The position numbers and the translations under genes were made by a program. Below the pieces are notes generated by a model, which searched no databases, was not told where the DNA came from, and saw only the letters and a list, made by a program, of their open reading frames with translations. Source: Alphaproteobacteria bacterium UBA2947 (GTDB lineage: Bacteria; Pseudomonadota; Alphaproteobacteria; Rs-D84). Taken from it: a DNA stretch of 5,848 bases. The stretch spans positions 1 through 5,848 of the forward strand of contig DEBV01000007.1 of NCBI GenBank assembly GCA_002348925.1, given 5' to 3'. Below are positions 5,212 to 5,848 of this stretch, in pieces (the first letter of the stretch is position 1; each line of letters starts with the position of its first letter).

Positions 5212-5848
5212 TTATTTTTCAGAAAAATCTGCATCAGTCGTTTTATTATCGCCAGATTCAGATTTGTTTTCTTCTGATTTTTGTGCTTCTTGTGCAGCTT
5301 TATAAACCGCTTCGCCCAACTTCATGGCTTTTTCAGTCAATGCTTCTGTCTTTGCTTTCAAAGATTCAACAGTTGCTTCAGCCTTTGCCAATTCGTCAGA
5401 CAATTCTTTTTTTGCATTTTCGATTGCTTCGCGTTCTTCGGCACTGATTTTATCGCCATGTTCTTTCAGTGATTTTTCAATGCTGAACACTGCGGTTTCT
5501 GCTGTATTTTTTGCTTCCGCCAATTCTTTTTTCTTTTTGTCAGCTTCGGCATTAGCAGCGGCTTCATCGACCATGCGTTTGATTTCATCTTCGCTTAACC
5601 CACCGTCAGATTTAATTGAAATTGCTTGTTCTTTGCCCGTACCTTTATCTTTCGCAGACACATGAACAATACCGTTCGCGTCTATATCAAAAGACACTTC
5701 GATTTGTGGCATACCACGTGGGGCAGGTGCGATACCTTCCAAATTAAATTGACCCAACAATTTATTATCCGCGGCCATATCACGTTCGCCTTGGAACACG
5801 CGAATTGTTACGGCAGATTGGTTATCTTCTGCAGTAGAGAAAATCTGA
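5212..5848 (-). CDS. dnaK: Chaperone protein DnaK (Hsp70), C-terminal part (N-terminus beyond window)
   Basis: The visible 211 residues begin in the substrate-binding beta domain, at the position of about residue 424 of E. coli DnaK, and run to the natural stop. QIFSTAEDNQSAVTIRVFQG, GQFNLEGI, APRGMPQIEVSFDIDANGI and VSAKDKGTGKEQ are hallmark Hsp70 stretches. GLSEDEIKRMV opens the helical lid, which is followed by alanine-, lysine- and glutamate-rich helices. The polar tail ends in DADFSEK, a modified form of the usual acidic DnaK end. DnaK is the cytosolic ATP-driven folding chaperone that works with DnaJ and GrpE. The missing part is the ATPase domain and the start of the peptide site. The gene is followed within about 25 bases by a terminator, so dnaJ is not directly downstream. 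No frameshift or stop is seen in the visible part. Confidence 0.98.
   Translation of the reverse strand, partial: QIFSTAEDNQSAVTIRVFQGERDMAADNKLLGQFNLEGIAPAPRGMPQIEVSFDIDANGIVHVSAKDKGTGKEQAISIKSDGGLSEDEIKRMVDEAAANAEADKKKKELAEAKNTAETAVFSIEKSLKEHGDKISAEEREAIENAKKELSDELAKAEATVESLKAKTEALTEKAMKLGEAVYKAAQEAQKSEENKSESGDNKTTDADFSEK

Overview
The window looks like a chromosomal stretch of an AT-rich alphaproteobacterium. The evidence is the alphaproteobacterial flavour of the DnaK C-terminus (compared from memory), short intergenic gaps, TTGACA/TATAAT-type promoters, and simple hairpin terminators reused between genes. A host-associated or uncultured lineage would fit the base composition and the high share of unrecognised genes, but that is inference. 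I see no phage, IS element, CRISPR array or defence locus.

Layout, left to right. (a) 1-714, minus: the N-terminal 238 residues of an exported protein of unknown function, cut by the window edge, with its own extended -10 promoter. (b) About 813-1076, minus: a tRNA-Gly(CCC) unit with a strong promoter, a complete tRNA with encoded CCA, a long imperfect hairpin, a second exact copy of the tRNA 3' end, and then a terminator. (c) 1129-3609, minus: a likely three-gene operon, read in the order LysM/Ig-like single-pass membrane protein, DUF2817 (M14-like) putative metallohydrolase, and a small basic 67-residue protein. (d) 3610-3714: a divergent promoter region with an 8-bp perfect inverted repeat around the minus-strand promoter. 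(e) 3715-4803, plus: a 6-phosphofructokinase starting at TTG, with a mixed set of phosphoryl-donor determinants. (f) 4804-5192: a small orphan gene (89 residues, minus strand) lying between two nearly identical terminator hairpins. (g) 5212-5848, minus: the C-terminal third of DnaK, ended by its own terminator with no dnaJ behind it.

Most genes are ordinary housekeeping. The LysM and DUF2817 proteins probably share a transcript and may share a cell-envelope theme, but nothing proves a joint pathway. The most unusual items are the duplicated tRNA-Gly 3' end with a structured insert, and the phosphofructokinase active-site substitutions. I found no convincing new multi-gene system.
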